The notes under the pieces are model-generated. The model was not told the DNA's origin, ran no database searches, and was given only the letters and a program-made list of their open reading frames with translations. A DNA stretch of 64,000 bases. Source: Leptospira congkakensis (GTDB taxonomy: Bacteria; Spirochaetota; Leptospiria; Leptospirales; Leptospiraceae). The stretch spans positions 32,583 through 96,582 of the forward strand of contig NZ_RQGQ01000022.1 of NCBI RefSeq assembly GCF_004770265.1. The letters run 5' to 3'. Below are positions 1-9,100 of this stretch, in pieces; the stretch's first letter is position 1, and each line of letters begins with the position of its first letter. A program made the position numbers and the translations under genes.

Positions 1-1058
1 AACTATCACGCATTAACCGAAGGATCGAAGTCGCAAAAAACTATAATGATCTTTCTGATGCCTTTACCGATGTTTCCGACAGTACAGAGTCTGCTGGTTT
101 AGGGTTAGTACTCATCCAACTCCTCCTCAAAAACTCTGGAATTGGTTCTGAAAAATTCAAAATCTTTACAAACGACAAAATAACACGCGCTACATTATCT
201 GTACCAGAAGTCACCACTCCTGTTGAAATCCAAACAGACTTAAAAACAAAACTTCTCAACGAAATTGACGGTCTTCCGCCACTCCCTCATTCTCTTACAA
301 AAATCATTCAACTATGTAACAATCCAGATTCCGATTTACACATGATTTCGCAAGAAATCGAAAAAAATCCAGCTCTCTCTGCTGACCTATTAAAACTTTC
401 AAACTCTGCTTTTTTTGCAAACAGAAGCCAAGTAAGTTCCATCTTACAAGCGGTGAAAGTTGTAGGACTCAAAAACTTGCGGAACCTTCTCTATGTATCC
501 GGGGTTCGCAAAATTATGGATGGTCAATACGGCAAGATGATGGATGTTTGGGATCATTCCAGCCGTTGCAGTTATTACGCAAGGTACCTGGCCACAGAAA
601 ACAACCATACTAATAAAATTGCCGATATTATTGCCGTCAGTGCTTTGTTACACGACATCGGAAAGTTCCTTTTACTTTCTGTAGACCGAGGTTTTTTCAA
701 AAAAATTGAAAACTACCAAAGAGGTGTCGATTCAGGAAACTCTACTCTTTTAGAAGAAATGGCAATTGGACTCAGTCACCCACAACTCGGAGCCTTACTT
801 GCTGAAAAATGGGAATTCCCAATGGACCTTCGTGTTGCCATTGAATACCACCACAAACCTTTTTTGGCACCTCCGGAATTAAGGGACTTAGTCGAAGTCA
901 TCTATATGGCAAATATGATGGCTGATTATCATGAACAGAAAAAAGGATTCTATGCGATTGACAAAATCCTACTCGCAAAATTTAATTTAGATAATATCGA
1001 TGTGTTTTCTGCTGCAGTGAATAAAATCGAACTATTATTTAAAAAATCGAATGAGTGA
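1..1058 (+). CDS. HDOD domain regulator, 5' end outside window
   Basis: The reading frame is open from base 3, so this gene begins before the window. The first ~70 codons end in an AGLGL stretch that resembles the tail of a histidine-kinase-type ATPase fold (G2 box). After it comes an HDOD domain (from about base 260) with the usual LPPLPH start and a run of helices. Inside it an HD pair followed by IGK is encoded at about 651-665, and an EYHH motif follows near 843-854, so the metal-binding HD residues look retained. HDOD proteins are signalling or regulatory scaffolds without a general enzymatic activity; many are linked to c-di-GMP or motility control. The stop codon lies inside the start of the next gene (8-base overlap), which implies translational coupling to the ABC ATPase. 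The domain call is firm; the function is unknown. Confidence 0.85.
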   Translation, partial: LSRINRRIEVAKNYNDLSDAFTDVSDSTESAGLGLVLIQLLLKNSGIGSEKFKIFTNDKITRATLSVPEVTTPVEIQTDLKTKLLNEIDGLPPLPHSLTKIIQLCNNPDSDLHMISQEIEKNPALSADLLKLSNSAFFANRSQVSSILQAVKVVGLKNLRNLLYVSGVRKIMDGQYGKMMDVWDHSSRCSYYARYLATENNHTNKIADIIAVSALLHDIGKFLLLSVDRGFFKKIENYQRGVDSGNSTLLEEMAIGLSHPQLGALLAEKWEFPMDLRVAIEYHHKPFLAPPELRDLVEVIYMANMMADYHEQKKGFYAIDKILLAKFNLDNIDVFSAAVNKIELLFKKSNE

Positions 1059-1833
1059 AGTGATCCGTTTTGAATCTGTTTCCTATGTTAGAACAGACAA
1101 AAAAATTTTAGACAATGTTAATTTTTCACTGAACCAAGGTGATTCTCTTGCCATCATAGGAAGGAACGGAGCCGGAAAAACGACTCTTATCAATTTGCTA
1201 TTTGGTTATTCATGGCCCACCACTGGTTCCATTTCTGCATTTGGGGAAACTTATGGTGAAACACCAATGGCTCCTTTACAAAACCGAATTGGAATGGTGC
1301 AACCCGGGCACCAAGAAACCTTATTACAAAGACTCACCACATTTGAAATGGTACTAACCGGTGTGATCGGTACCCTTGGACTTTATAAAGACCCAACAGA
1401 ATTACAAGAAAAGACCGCAGAATCACTGTTACGCTCGATAAACCTAATCCACAAAAAAGACCAAGTTTATTCCACACTTTCATCTGGGGAAAAAATGAAG
1501 GTTTTACTTTTGCGAGCTTTTGGATTAGGAAAAGAAATTTTAGTTTTAGATGAGCCAACTGCAACTTTAGACATCACTGCTAGAACCGATTTTGGAAAGT
1601 CCTTATCTCAATTAAAAGATAACAATCCCAAACTCACAAGAATTCTCATCACCCATAGGATCGAAGAAATTCCCGAAGACTTTTCCAAAATTCTTTTATT
1701 AAAGGAAGGTAAGGTAATTAGTTTTGGGAAAAAGTCAGAAGTATTGACGGACAAAAATCTTTCGGATCTTTATGATCTCGATTTACAAGTGAACGAAAAA
1801 AAAGGACAGTATTCCGTTACTGTCCTTTCCTAA
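1051..1833 (+). CDS. ABC transporter ATP-binding protein without a visible permease
   Basis: A 260-residue ABC ATPase. Visible motifs are Walker A GRNGAGKT (37-44), Q-loop Gln near 85, signature LSSGEK (143-148), Walker B ILVLDEP (163-169) with D-loop TLD, and the switch His in ITHR (202). All catalytic elements are present, so ATP hydrolysis is expected. It resembles the single-domain ModF/YlmA-type ATPases in length and layout, but the substrate cannot be read from sequence. The gene overlaps the upstream HDOD gene by 8 bases and no membrane component follows; the next gene is convergent. Its last 11 codons coincide with a strong hairpin that serves the opposite strand. Confidence 0.88.
   Translation: MSEVIRFESVSYVRTDKKILDNVNFSLNQGDSLAIIGRNGAGKTTLINLLFGYSWPTTGSISAFGETYGETPMAPLQNRIGMVQPGHQETLLQRLTTFEMVLTGVIGTLGLYKDPTELQEKTAESLLRSINLIHKKDQVYSTLSSGEKMKVLLLRAFGLGKEILVLDEPTATLDITARTDFGKSLSQLKDNNPKLTRILITHRIEEIPEDFSKILLLKEGKVISFGKKSEVLTDKNLSDLYDLDLQVNEKKGQYSVTVLS
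1793..1828 (-). terminator. Rho-independent terminator inside the 3' end of the ABC gene
   Basis: Bases 1801-1811 and 1818-1828 form a perfect 11-bp inverted repeat around a 6-base loop. Read on the minus strand it is followed by a run of eight T (complement of 1796-1803, partly in the stem), the classic intrinsic terminator form. It would end transcripts of the large lipoprotein gene (stop at 1962). Read on the plus strand there is no T run. The repeat codes for the last residues of the ABC protein on the other strand. Confidence 0.7.
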
Positions 1834-1892
1834 TTCTCAAACTAGTTTTCTTTTTATTTAAGAACAGATACTGCTCTCGTCGATTTCTTCTA

Positions 1893-1931
1893 GTTCTAAA
1901 CTGTATCGTAGATTTCAATACAGTCTAGAAC
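1893..1931. other. Long imperfect inverted repeat between convergent genes
   Basis: Bases 1893-1906 pair with 1918-1931 (14 bp, one mismatch) around an 11-base loop. There is no T run on either side, so it is not a typical intrinsic terminator; it could protect mRNA 3' ends or be a relic. It lies between the convergent ABC and lipoprotein genes, about 30 bases past the lipoprotein stop. Confidence 0.5.
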
Positions 1932-1961
1932 CATTAGTATTCGTGATTACTGTATTACCAA

Positions 1962-4900
1962 CTAATTGGAATACATGGACCTTTCAATAAAGTTGGAAGC
2001 ACTACAACCTGCGGTTCCCACGTCGGAGATGGATTTGTCTTGTGCGATACAGAAGATTTTCCACCAACGATTGGAATGGTTTGGTGCGATGGAATAGTTC
2101 CTCACCTCTCCCACACTTCCTTTAAAAACTCGAACATTGGCGCCAGAGATTCCCATAAGGGCCTCACCAGACCAATTGTAAATGCTGTAATAACGATTTG
2201 GTTGGCTCCAAACCGATCCTTGGAGTGTGATTGTTTCTGGACCATATCCAGTTGTGATATCGTAATCCAAACTTCCGTTACCAGTACCGAGAGGAGTTTT
2301 GTTATTCCAAACAATGCGATTGTTAGCAGAATTTCCGTATTGTAAGTGCGAATCCAAGTCACGAGGTTTCGCACCCCAAGAAAGAACCACTCGCATTTCG
2401 TTATCAGGAAGGATTGGTGTCACAAGTATGTTTTGGTTTGCCGGTGTTTCCGAACCTGCAGAAACTACTGTTCTGTAAGTAGTGGAATAGTTTTCCGAAA
2501 CCGAAGTACAATCCCCTCGTTTTCCAGAACCAGAAACTTCTAAAGTATAGTTGCCTGGTGGCACAGAAGGAATCACATACGACCCGTCAGTAGATGTTTT
2601 GACAGAAGCAATTGTAACTCCATTTGCATCGATAGCATAGGCTCCCGATTTTACATTCACACCTGGTCGAATGCGGGCTGTTAGGTTACAAACTCCTGTG
2701 TTATACAATGCCGACAATGCTCGTCCAGAAATAGAACCACTGGTTTGGCTTCCTGGAACAAAGGTAATGATATCAAAGTTAGTGGTCACATCTGCTTGGA
2801 TGTCTACAATTCCTTCCACAGATGCATAACCTGCTGAGACAAATCGAACTTTCCAACGACCTGCGTTGATATTGAAAATTGTGTATTGGCTAGCATTTGA
2901 GAAGACAGTTGCTCCCGTTGCAATGGAAGACGGTTGGACACCAGCAGATGGACGTAATGTCCCGCCGTTAGGATCTACAATCTCCAAAGAATACGTTCCA
3001 AGGAAAGAGAATCCGCCTGGAGTTCTAACAGAACCAGACAAATGACCACGTCCGTCGTTTGTAATGATAGGAGTGTTCACAACCACAGTTCCTCCACCAG
3101 TTCCCACTTCTACAGGGAAGTAAGTAGTGATTCCATTTTTTTCCACACGGAGTTGGTAAGAACCTGGTGAAAGGAATGGAAAACTATAACTTCCGTTTGA
3201 TTGTGAAGAAACAGATCCCACTACTTGGTCGGAACCAGAATTTCTTGCGGACGAAACAGAACAATTCGGAGAATCAAAACCACCAGAACAGTCTCTGTGA
3301 ACATCAGCAACAAAGTTACCACCGACCAAACGGCCGAGTGTCACGGTTGCACCACTCACATTTTGAGTGGATACAGCATCTGTCACCACACCAGTGACAG
3401 TGGCTCTTGGGCTATGCATCACAGTTCCGTTTACGTTAAACACAGCAGGAGTGGATGCATATTGGTTTGATGCTACAGTAGATGTGTCTACTCGCAAACT
3501 TGTAGAAGATAAGTAACTAGATTGGTAAGACGGTGCCACTCGATCCACAACGATGAGTTGGTAAGAACTTTGACGGAAGTTGTATTCATTACCATTAATC
3601 ACATCAATGGATGCATTGCTATCATTCGCCTTGGCAACGCTAGGCGTTTGTGCCAGAGTTGTAGCAGAACCTGTCCCCAATTGGTATAAAGCATAACCGA
3701 CTCGGCCGGCTTCGTCATTTGTAAAAGGAACAGGAAGGATGGTTGGTAAAGTCACTACATAAGAACTACCACCAAAACTAAATTGTCCCGCAGAAGTTGT
3801 TGTGATGTGGGCGAGACTGGAACCATCCACTGCAGTGTTTCCAAGCAAAACCACAAAAAGTCCCGATTGGTTGGTATGGACGGAGTTAGCAGAAGGAGCC
3901 GTATCGCGAATCGAAATCGTTCCAAGGATTTGCGAACGAGTGGCAATCGATGTGAGAGAAATAGTTCCCGCATTGTAGTTCACTCCATTCAAACTCACTT
4001 GGAGTGGATTGGAAGAACAAGGAGAAGGATTGGATCCACAATAGTTTTCAAATCCAGGAGCGGAAATGTAATATGACCAAAGCCCACTTGCACCAAGGAA
4101 GGATACTTCTTTGGTTGTTGGATTGACTTCATAAAGTTTGTTTCCATAAGTTTGGTATCCCCATGGGCCAGAACCTTGTACCGTCGCCAAACAAGAAGCA
4201 GTTGGATTCACAGCACAAGAACAAATAGAACCTGCTTGGTTGAGTGAACAATTGGTTCCAGCAACGGCACTCAGTGCCTCAACAATCCAAAGTTTGACCG
4301 CGTTTCCAAGTTTAGGATCATCTTTCAAATACAATAGGCGAGATGGTGCTTGGTTTGTAGATGGTCTTACGTTGATCACCGTTCCCGCAACATGGTCACC
4401 ACCTGCATCTTTTACAAACCCAGTCACAAGAGAAGGTTTGGCAACGATATAGATCGGATCAGCAATGGCTACGTTTTTGGTTCCTCCAGTAGGAGAAGCC
4501 GTAAATAAAAAGGATTGAGACACTGTGTAAAAAACAGGGTTTGATACTTCTATGTAATAGACACCATTTGTCAGGTAACTTCCTTCAATGGCAAAATTTC
4601 CATTTCCAGTGATTTGAACTGTTTGTAAAATCGCACCTTGTTCATTCTTTAATTTGATTGTGAACACAGAAGTAGAGTCAGAAGGAAGTGCTCCGTTCAG
4701 GATATTTCCTGTTAAGTGGAGGTCACTTTCTGTTGCTGCCATCCATGGAAGGCTTGTTTCTCCTAAATCCACTTGCGCAACAGTATTTGGATTGGTTCCA
4801 GGGAATGTGTAATGAATGAATTCAGAGGTATTGGCAAAGGGTTGGCCAGATACTTCTACTGAATCACCTGAATATACTACCGTATAATTTCCGTTAGGAA

Positions 4901-5693
4901 GAGGGTTGATATTGATGACATAGGAACCGTTAGAACCAGTGACTCCGGTTCCCACAGTATTTCCGTTCGAATCAACAATAGTAACTGTGATCCCAGCAAT
5001 AGGGCCTGCAGGAACGGTTACCCCGCCGCCAGAAAATCCAGGACTAGTGACCACTCCAATAAATTGAGCAGGGCCTTGTCCGTAATACAAACGTTCTGCG
5101 AGAAGATTTCCTACATTTACTAAAGTATATGGGTTTTGAGTGGGATCAAAAACAAATGAAAAGTCTTGGTAAGTATAATTGAGACCGTATCCTGTATTGA
5201 TAAGGACTCGATAGCTGTTGTTAGGCAGGTCAGTTAAATCAAATTGGAATTTACCATTGGATGCAGCATAAGTGGAGGCAACGAGGGTATTTGTTTCTCC
5301 ATTTGCTACTTCGATTCTAACAGAGATTAAAGTAAGATCAATACATCCAGGAGCCGCTGGGGCACCAGGGTTTCCACAAACAACGTTGGCAGGGACACCA
5401 GCCACGACAGGAACGATGGTTCCAATCACCCTTGCTGGGCCATGGGTAGCCACTTCTTGTCCGGAATTGTTGCCAGGAACTTCCTCTGGATCTGTTGGTG
5501 TCACACCATCACCAGGAGGCGGGAGAGGAACCCCGTTGGAATCGGGAGGAGTCACGACTCCATCTCTTGCATCGGATACAGCACCACCGATTCCTAACAA
5601 GAACCAGAACGGCATTGATTTCTTTTTGCGGGAACAACCCACAACCGTTAGAGATAAAAGAACGAGAACTGTTATGATTCCCCGAACACGCAT
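1962..5693 (-). CDS. Giant lipoprotein with carboxypeptidase-regulatory-like repeats and a YfaP/DUF2135-like end
   Basis: 1243 residues. The N-terminus is a lipoprotein signal with lipobox Cys at 20 (TVVGC), followed by a basic KKK stretch and a Pro/Gly-rich linker with many PPxG segments (about 45-80). The body is a string of beta-rich modules with the SNGSYVI / DGSYVIPSVPPGNYTL pattern typical of CarboxypepD_reg or SdrD-B-like folds, at least five copies. The C-terminal ~150 residues (LSWGAKPRDLDSHL, then LDYDITTGYGPE) resemble the YfaP/DUF2135 type of beta-domain. Expected location is the outer membrane or cell surface. It is monocistronic between a convergent and a divergent gene. Such modules usually mediate adhesion or structure, not catalysis; the role here is unknown. 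The terminator at 1793-1828 probably ends its transcript. Confidence 0.85.
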   Translation of the reverse strand: MRVRGIITVLVLLSLTVVGCSRKKKSMPFWFLLGIGGAVSDARDGVVTPPDSNGVPLPPPGDGVTPTDPEEVPGNNSGQEVATHGPARVIGTIVPVVAGVPANVVCGNPGAPAAPGCIDLTLISVRIEVANGETNTLVASTYAASNGKFQFDLTDLPNNSYRVLINTGYGLNYTYQDFSFVFDPTQNPYTLVNVGNLLAERLYYGQGPAQFIGVVTSPGFSGGGVTVPAGPIAGITVTIVDSNGNTVGTGVTGSNGSYVININPLPNGNYTVVYSGDSVEVSGQPFANTSEFIHYTFPGTNPNTVAQVDLGETSLPWMAATESDLHLTGNILNGALPSDSTSVFTIKLKNEQGAILQTVQITGNGNFAIEGSYLTNGVYYIEVSNPVFYTVSQSFLFTASPTGGTKNVAIADPIYIVAKPSLVTGFVKDAGGDHVAGTVINVRPSTNQAPSRLLYLKDDPKLGNAVKLWIVEALSAVAGTNCSLNQAGSICSCAVNPTASCLATVQGSGPWGYQTYGNKLYEVNPTTKEVSFLGASGLWSYYISAPGFENYCGSNPSPCSSNPLQVSLNGVNYNAGTISLTSIATRSQILGTISIRDTAPSANSVHTNQSGLFVVLLGNTAVDGSSLAHITTTSAGQFSFGGSSYVVTLPTILPVPFTNDEAGRVGYALYQLGTGSATTLAQTPSVAKANDSNASIDVINGNEYNFRQSSYQLIVVDRVAPSYQSSYLSSTSLRVDTSTVASNQYASTPAVFNVNGTVMHSPRATVTGVVTDAVSTQNVSGATVTLGRLVGGNFVADVHRDCSGGFDSPNCSVSSARNSGSDQVVGSVSSQSNGSYSFPFLSPGSYQLRVEKNGITTYFPVEVGTGGGTVVVNTPIITNDGRGHLSGSVRTPGGFSFLGTYSLEIVDPNGGTLRPSAGVQPSSIATGATVFSNASQYTIFNINAGRWKVRFVSAGYASVEGIVDIQADVTTNFDIITFVPGSQTSGSISGRALSALYNTGVCNLTARIRPGVNVKSGAYAIDANGVTIASVKTSTDGSYVIPSVPPGNYTLEVSGSGKRGDCTSVSENYSTTYRTVVSAGSETPANQNILVTPILPDNEMRVVLSWGAKPRDLDSHLQYGNSANNRIVWNNKTPLGTGNGSLDYDITTGYGPETITLQGSVWSQPNRYYSIYNWSGEALMGISGANVRVFKGSVGEVRNYSIAPNHSNRWWKIFCIAQDKSISDVGTAGCSASNFIERSMYSN

Positions 5694-5936
5694 AAGACTT
5701 ACCCTCTATTCAAATTCGCTTTGTGGCTATACCACAGATTTTCTAATACACTTCGGGAAATACCTAAGGAATTACCAAAGTGTACCATTTGTAGTCTGTT
5801 TCCGTACACAAATCAAACCTTTTTTAGGGCTATCGGCAAAAAAATAACAAAAGTTACGATTCCTTGCCGGAAAAATCACCTCGGCAAGGAATTTCGATTG
5901 CCCTTGTTCTATCTCCTAGGGATTACTCATAGCGGA

Positions 5937-7157
5937 ATGTGGGAGAATGGGCTGACAGCGGAACAATGGAAACTCCTAATGATTCCCTTCACGTATGGAT
6001 TTGTGGGTTGGGTGACCAATTGGCTGGCCCTGAAGATGACTTTCTACCCCATTCAATTTGTCGGAATCCCTCCCTATTTGGGCTGGCAGGGAATCATCCC
6101 TCGAAAAGCACATAAAATGGCCAGTAAGTCCGTGGATGTGATCACGGAACGTCTTTTGAATATCAAAGAAGTCTTTTTAAAAGTAGATCCCAAAAAAGCA
6201 GAGTTAGTTTTTTTACCTGCACTGGAGCCTAGCATTCGCTATACGATGAGAGAATTTTCGGATAGCCTTGATCCCAAACTTTGGGATATGATTCCTGAAG
6301 TCGTTAGAGAAGAAATATATCATAAGGTCAAACGGGAAAGTGGAGTCACGATCAGAAAGGTAATCCGTAAACTCCAAAAGGACATTGATTCCCTTTTTGA
6401 TGTCAAAACCTTAGTCCTAAAGAAATTATCTGGCAGTAATGTTGGTCTTGTTGTGGAACTATTCCAAGAAGTAGGAGCTCCTGAGTTTCGATTCATTGAA
6501 AGGTCAGGATTTTATTTTGGATTTCTTTTGGGACTTGTCCAAATGATTTTTATGATTTATTTTCCCTTAAATTGGACCCTTCCCATCCAAGGTGTGATTG
6601 TAGGATATCTTACCAACTACCTTGCTCTTGAGATGATCTTTCGCCCCTTACTCCCGAAAAAGTTTTTAGGAATTTTTACTTACCAAGGTTTATTTTTAAA
6701 AAGACAAACAGAAGTTTCTAGACTCTATGCAAAGTTGGTGAGTGAAAAAATTCTAACTCCAAAAAACATTCTCTCAGAATTAATTTTTGGAAAGGCATCC
6801 AAAGAGATCATCGACATCATTCGGAAGGAAGTGATCCACCATGTAGATACAATTACTTTCCTTGCAAAACCTGCCCTTTATGCTTCTGGAAAAATCGAAG
6901 AGTTTGATGCAGCCAAAGAAAGGATTGCTGTGGCTATGGCAGACAATGCCGTAGAAAAATCATTTCATTTAGAAGAGTATTTAGGATCTGCCTTAGAAAT
7001 TGAAATGATGATGGGAGATCGAATGGCGGCACTTCCACCCAAAGAATTTGAATCTATTTTAAGATCTGCCTTTCAAGAAGATGAATTGTTATTAATTTTA
7101 GTGGGAGCTGCTCTCGGTGCAGTTGTGGGATGGTTTCAAATGGTATTTCTCGTATGA
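5937..7157 (+). CDS. DUF445 family membrane protein
   Basis: 406 residues from ATG 5937. The frame is open upstream to 5721, but those 72 codons look non-coding and overlap the promoter region of the divergent lipoprotein gene. The protein starts with a membrane segment containing GFVGWVTNWLALKMTF and has a second copy of the motif (GYLTNYLALEMIF) near the middle; this duplicated NWLA/NYLA helix is the hallmark of DUF445. A hydrophobic segment closes the C-terminus (LVGAALGAVVGWFQM). Function of the family is not established. The last codons overlap the next gene in an ATGA arrangement, so the two are translationally coupled. Confidence 0.85.
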   Translation: MWENGLTAEQWKLLMIPFTYGFVGWVTNWLALKMTFYPIQFVGIPPYLGWQGIIPRKAHKMASKSVDVITERLLNIKEVFLKVDPKKAELVFLPALEPSIRYTMREFSDSLDPKLWDMIPEVVREEIYHKVKRESGVTIRKVIRKLQKDIDSLFDVKTLVLKKLSGSNVGLVVELFQEVGAPEFRFIERSGFYFGFLLGLVQMIFMIYFPLNWTLPIQGVIVGYLTNYLALEMIFRPLLPKKFLGIFTYQGLFLKRQTEVSRLYAKLVSEKILTPKNILSELIFGKASKEIIDIIRKEVIHHVDTITFLAKPALYASGKIEEFDAAKERIAVAMADNAVEKSFHLEEYLGSALEIEMMMGDRMAALPPKEFESILRSAFQEDELLLILVGAALGAVVGWFQMVFLV

Positions 7158-8116
7158 CAAAAACAATTCTCATCACAGGAGGAAGCGGAGTTCTTGGAAA
7201 AGAATTATTAAAAGAACTAATCAGCGATTACAAAATCATTGCCATCGGAAAAAACTATGCAAATTTTCCCGATTCAATTCGGTTTCATAAAAATTTTAAA
7301 TTTTATGAAAGGGATCTTTCTCAAATAAAAAATCCCGAAGAGTTTTTAATTCCAGAACCAATCCATTTGATTTTACATTTAGCGGCCGTAGTTTCTGGGG
7401 CAAAAGTCACAGAAGAAGTTTACCACCAAATCAACGTTAATTCTACAAAGTTACTTGTCGAATTTGCTAAAATAAAAAACATTCCTCATTTTGGATTTGT
7501 AAGCTCTGTTTCTGTTTATGGATCCAAAGAAATCAATTTAAACATAAACAGCGAAAGGATGGGCACCACCATCTATGCAAAAACCAAAGCCCTAGCGGAA
7601 AACTATATCCTAAATTCTGGAAAACCTTATTCGCTTTTTCGAATGGCAAGTATTTATGGGAAAGGAACCAAAAGTTTTATTTCAAAATTACGATCTCTCT
7701 CTAAATTAAAGATTTATCCTTATATTTCTTCCTCTCGAAAAAAATCTGTCCTCCATATAAACGATGCAACAAAAGCATTAGTGGCATGGACAAAACAAAC
7801 ATTAGATGGAAAAACCCCGAAACTTGTTTATGTATTCTCTCACCCTGAATTTGTAACCGTAAACCAAGTCATTCAGACATTCCAAAGTTTAGGAATTATA
7901 AATAAATTTCTTTTCCCAGTTCCGGTTGGTGGATTCTTTGCAAAAATTCTGGAATTGGCCTTCCGGATTTTGGCCTTCCTCAAAAGGAAACCTTTTCATG
8001 GGTCTCCACTCCAACCCTTACTCGAATCGGTGGCCATCCATGATCCTTCTTCTTGGGAAAATTTGGGAATTTTTCCAGAACGAGATTTACGAAAAGGACT
8101 CACTGACTATCAATAA
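7154..8116 (+). CDS. NAD(P)-dependent epimerase/dehydratase-like protein (extended SDR)
   Basis: 320 residues from ATG 7154, which overlaps the DUF445 stop (ATGA); the alternative start at 7130 would add only 8 residues of the overlapping frame. The N-terminus carries the extended-SDR glycine motif GGSGVLG (9-15). LAAVVSGA (77-84), SSVSVYG (117-123) and the catalytic Y141-x3-K145 follow. This architecture belongs to sugar-nucleotide epimerases/dehydratases and related reductases. The substrate cannot be named; no glycan or lipid locus surrounds it. It is followed 29 bases later by an exported protein gene that could be in the same transcript. Confidence 0.85.
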   Translation: MTKTILITGGSGVLGKELLKELISDYKIIAIGKNYANFPDSIRFHKNFKFYERDLSQIKNPEEFLIPEPIHLILHLAAVVSGAKVTEEVYHQINVNSTKLLVEFAKIKNIPHFGFVSSVSVYGSKEINLNINSERMGTTIYAKTKALAENYILNSGKPYSLFRMASIYGKGTKSFISKLRSLSKLKIYPYISSSRKKSVLHINDATKALVAWTKQTLDGKTPKLVYVFSHPEFVTVNQVIQTFQSLGIINKFLFPVPVGGFFAKILELAFRILAFLKRKPFHGSPLQPLLESVAIHDPSSWENLGIFPERDLRKGLTDYQ

Positions 8117-8145
8117 TTAAGGTACTGGGGGCCGATATTCTAAGT

Positions 8146-8955
8146 ATGAAAAAGCGACTTTGCCTACTTGTTTTATTATGTCTTACTCTTTCTCATTTGG
8201 ATGCAGCAACGTGGATAGAAGATTCACTCAGTTTTGCATTTGAATATCCAAGAGGTTGGGCAAAGTCAGTTTTACGCCACCCCGATACAGTCCGGATTCA
8301 ATTTTCAAAAACCAATCGCGAAGCTGTCCTTCAAATTGATGTGGCTCGACGCACCAAAGACTACGATATCGACCGCTTTATTGAAGAAACGATAGATACC
8401 TTTCTCACAAAATATCCAGACTTAAAACTCGTTCGGGAAAAAATATTGGAAAACGAAGTAGCTGGATTTGATGAGTCCGTCTTCATCGTGTTACACTATA
8501 CAGAGCACAAACAATTGGTTTCTAATCGATTTTTGTTTCATCGAAAGGGTGGCATGTATTATGTGATCCAAGCAAAAACATCCAGAGCCCATTACGCAAA
8601 ATATTCGAAAGATTTAGATTTGGTGATGAAAAGTTTTCGAAGAGAAACTCGCACTAAAAATAGATGGCGTAACGATAGTTTGGCGCATTTAGATCCAATT
8701 AAAGACGAAAGAATCATCCAATACATATCTATTACCATAAGGCCAATTGATTCCTTTCCTCGCGAACAAGGAACCAAAAACAAAGATGAGGATGGATGGT
8801 TGTTCTCTGTGGAAGGAAACAAAAAACCAAATCCAGGAGAATGGGACAACCGACCGAGACCACAAAATGACAATGGTTATACGCCCGCAGATGTAAAACC
8901 AGATACTCCTACCTCAGATGAACCTGTGGTGATTCCCGACAGTTCTGGCCTCTAG
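8146..8955 (+). CDS. Exported protein of unknown function
   Basis: 269 residues. A clear signal peptide (MKKRL, then a Leu-rich core, cleavage likely after LDA at 18-20) predicts export. The mature N-terminus (SFAFEYPRGWAKS) recalls PsbP/DUF1795-like folds, in which a short beta-domain starts with a tyrosine-proline-x-x-tryptophan pattern; I hold this as a weak resemblance. The C-terminal ~60 residues are Asp/Pro/Asn-rich and probably disordered. It lies 29 bases after the SDR gene and likely shares its transcript. No catalytic motif is visible. Confidence 0.7.
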   Translation: MKKRLCLLVLLCLTLSHLDAATWIEDSLSFAFEYPRGWAKSVLRHPDTVRIQFSKTNREAVLQIDVARRTKDYDIDRFIEETIDTFLTKYPDLKLVREKILENEVAGFDESVFIVLHYTEHKQLVSNRFLFHRKGGMYYVIQAKTSRAHYAKYSKDLDLVMKSFRRETRTKNRWRNDSLAHLDPIKDERIIQYISITIRPIDSFPREQGTKNKDEDGWLFSVEGNKKPNPGEWDNRPRPQNDNGYTPADVKPDTPTSDEPVVIPDSSGL

Positions 8956-9007
8956 AAACCCTCACACACGCACTAAAACCGATTCCTGGTCTATTTTTTT
9001 CATTCTC

Positions 9008-9026
9008 ATCCCCCTGAAAGGGGGAT
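9008..9026. other. GC-rich hairpin upstream of the arsenic operon
   Basis: ATCCCCC (9008-9014) and GGGGGAT (9020-9026) form a perfect 7-bp stem with a TGAAA loop. It sits 50 bases after the exported-protein gene and about 30 bases before the arsR -35 box. There is no T run after it on the plus strand, so a U-less terminator or transcript insulator is only a guess. Confidence 0.5.
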
Positions 9027-9053
9027 ACCTCCCCGAAAGTCCTCTCATTTCCG

Positions 9054-9099
9054 TTGACAGGAATAGACCAAATCTGTTTATCGTATATTTACGATAAAC
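9054..9099 (+). promoter_or_regulatory. arsR promoter with overlapping palindromic operator
   Basis: A consensus -35 box TTGACA (9054-9059) is followed at 17-base spacing by a weak -10 candidate TTTATC (9077-9082). Overlapping the -10 is a perfect 9-bp inverted repeat, GTTTATCGT (9076-9084) and ACGATAAAC (9091-9099), with a 6-base A/T spacer. It ends one base before the arsR ATG. Size and placement suit an autorepressing ArsR-family dimer. The start codon follows too closely for a Shine-Dalgarno outside the operator, so the message may be nearly leaderless or use the operator region. Confidence 0.7.
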
Positions 9100-9100
9100 T

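Noticed and set aside
5272..5847. 191-codon frame on the plus strand opposite the large lipoprotein
   Set aside because: It is antisense to a well-supported gene, is Pro/Thr/Ser-biased and has no motif.
5721..5936. Upstream extension of the DUF445 gene
   Set aside because: The 72 extra residues are not like the family and cover the region between divergent genes that must hold promoters.
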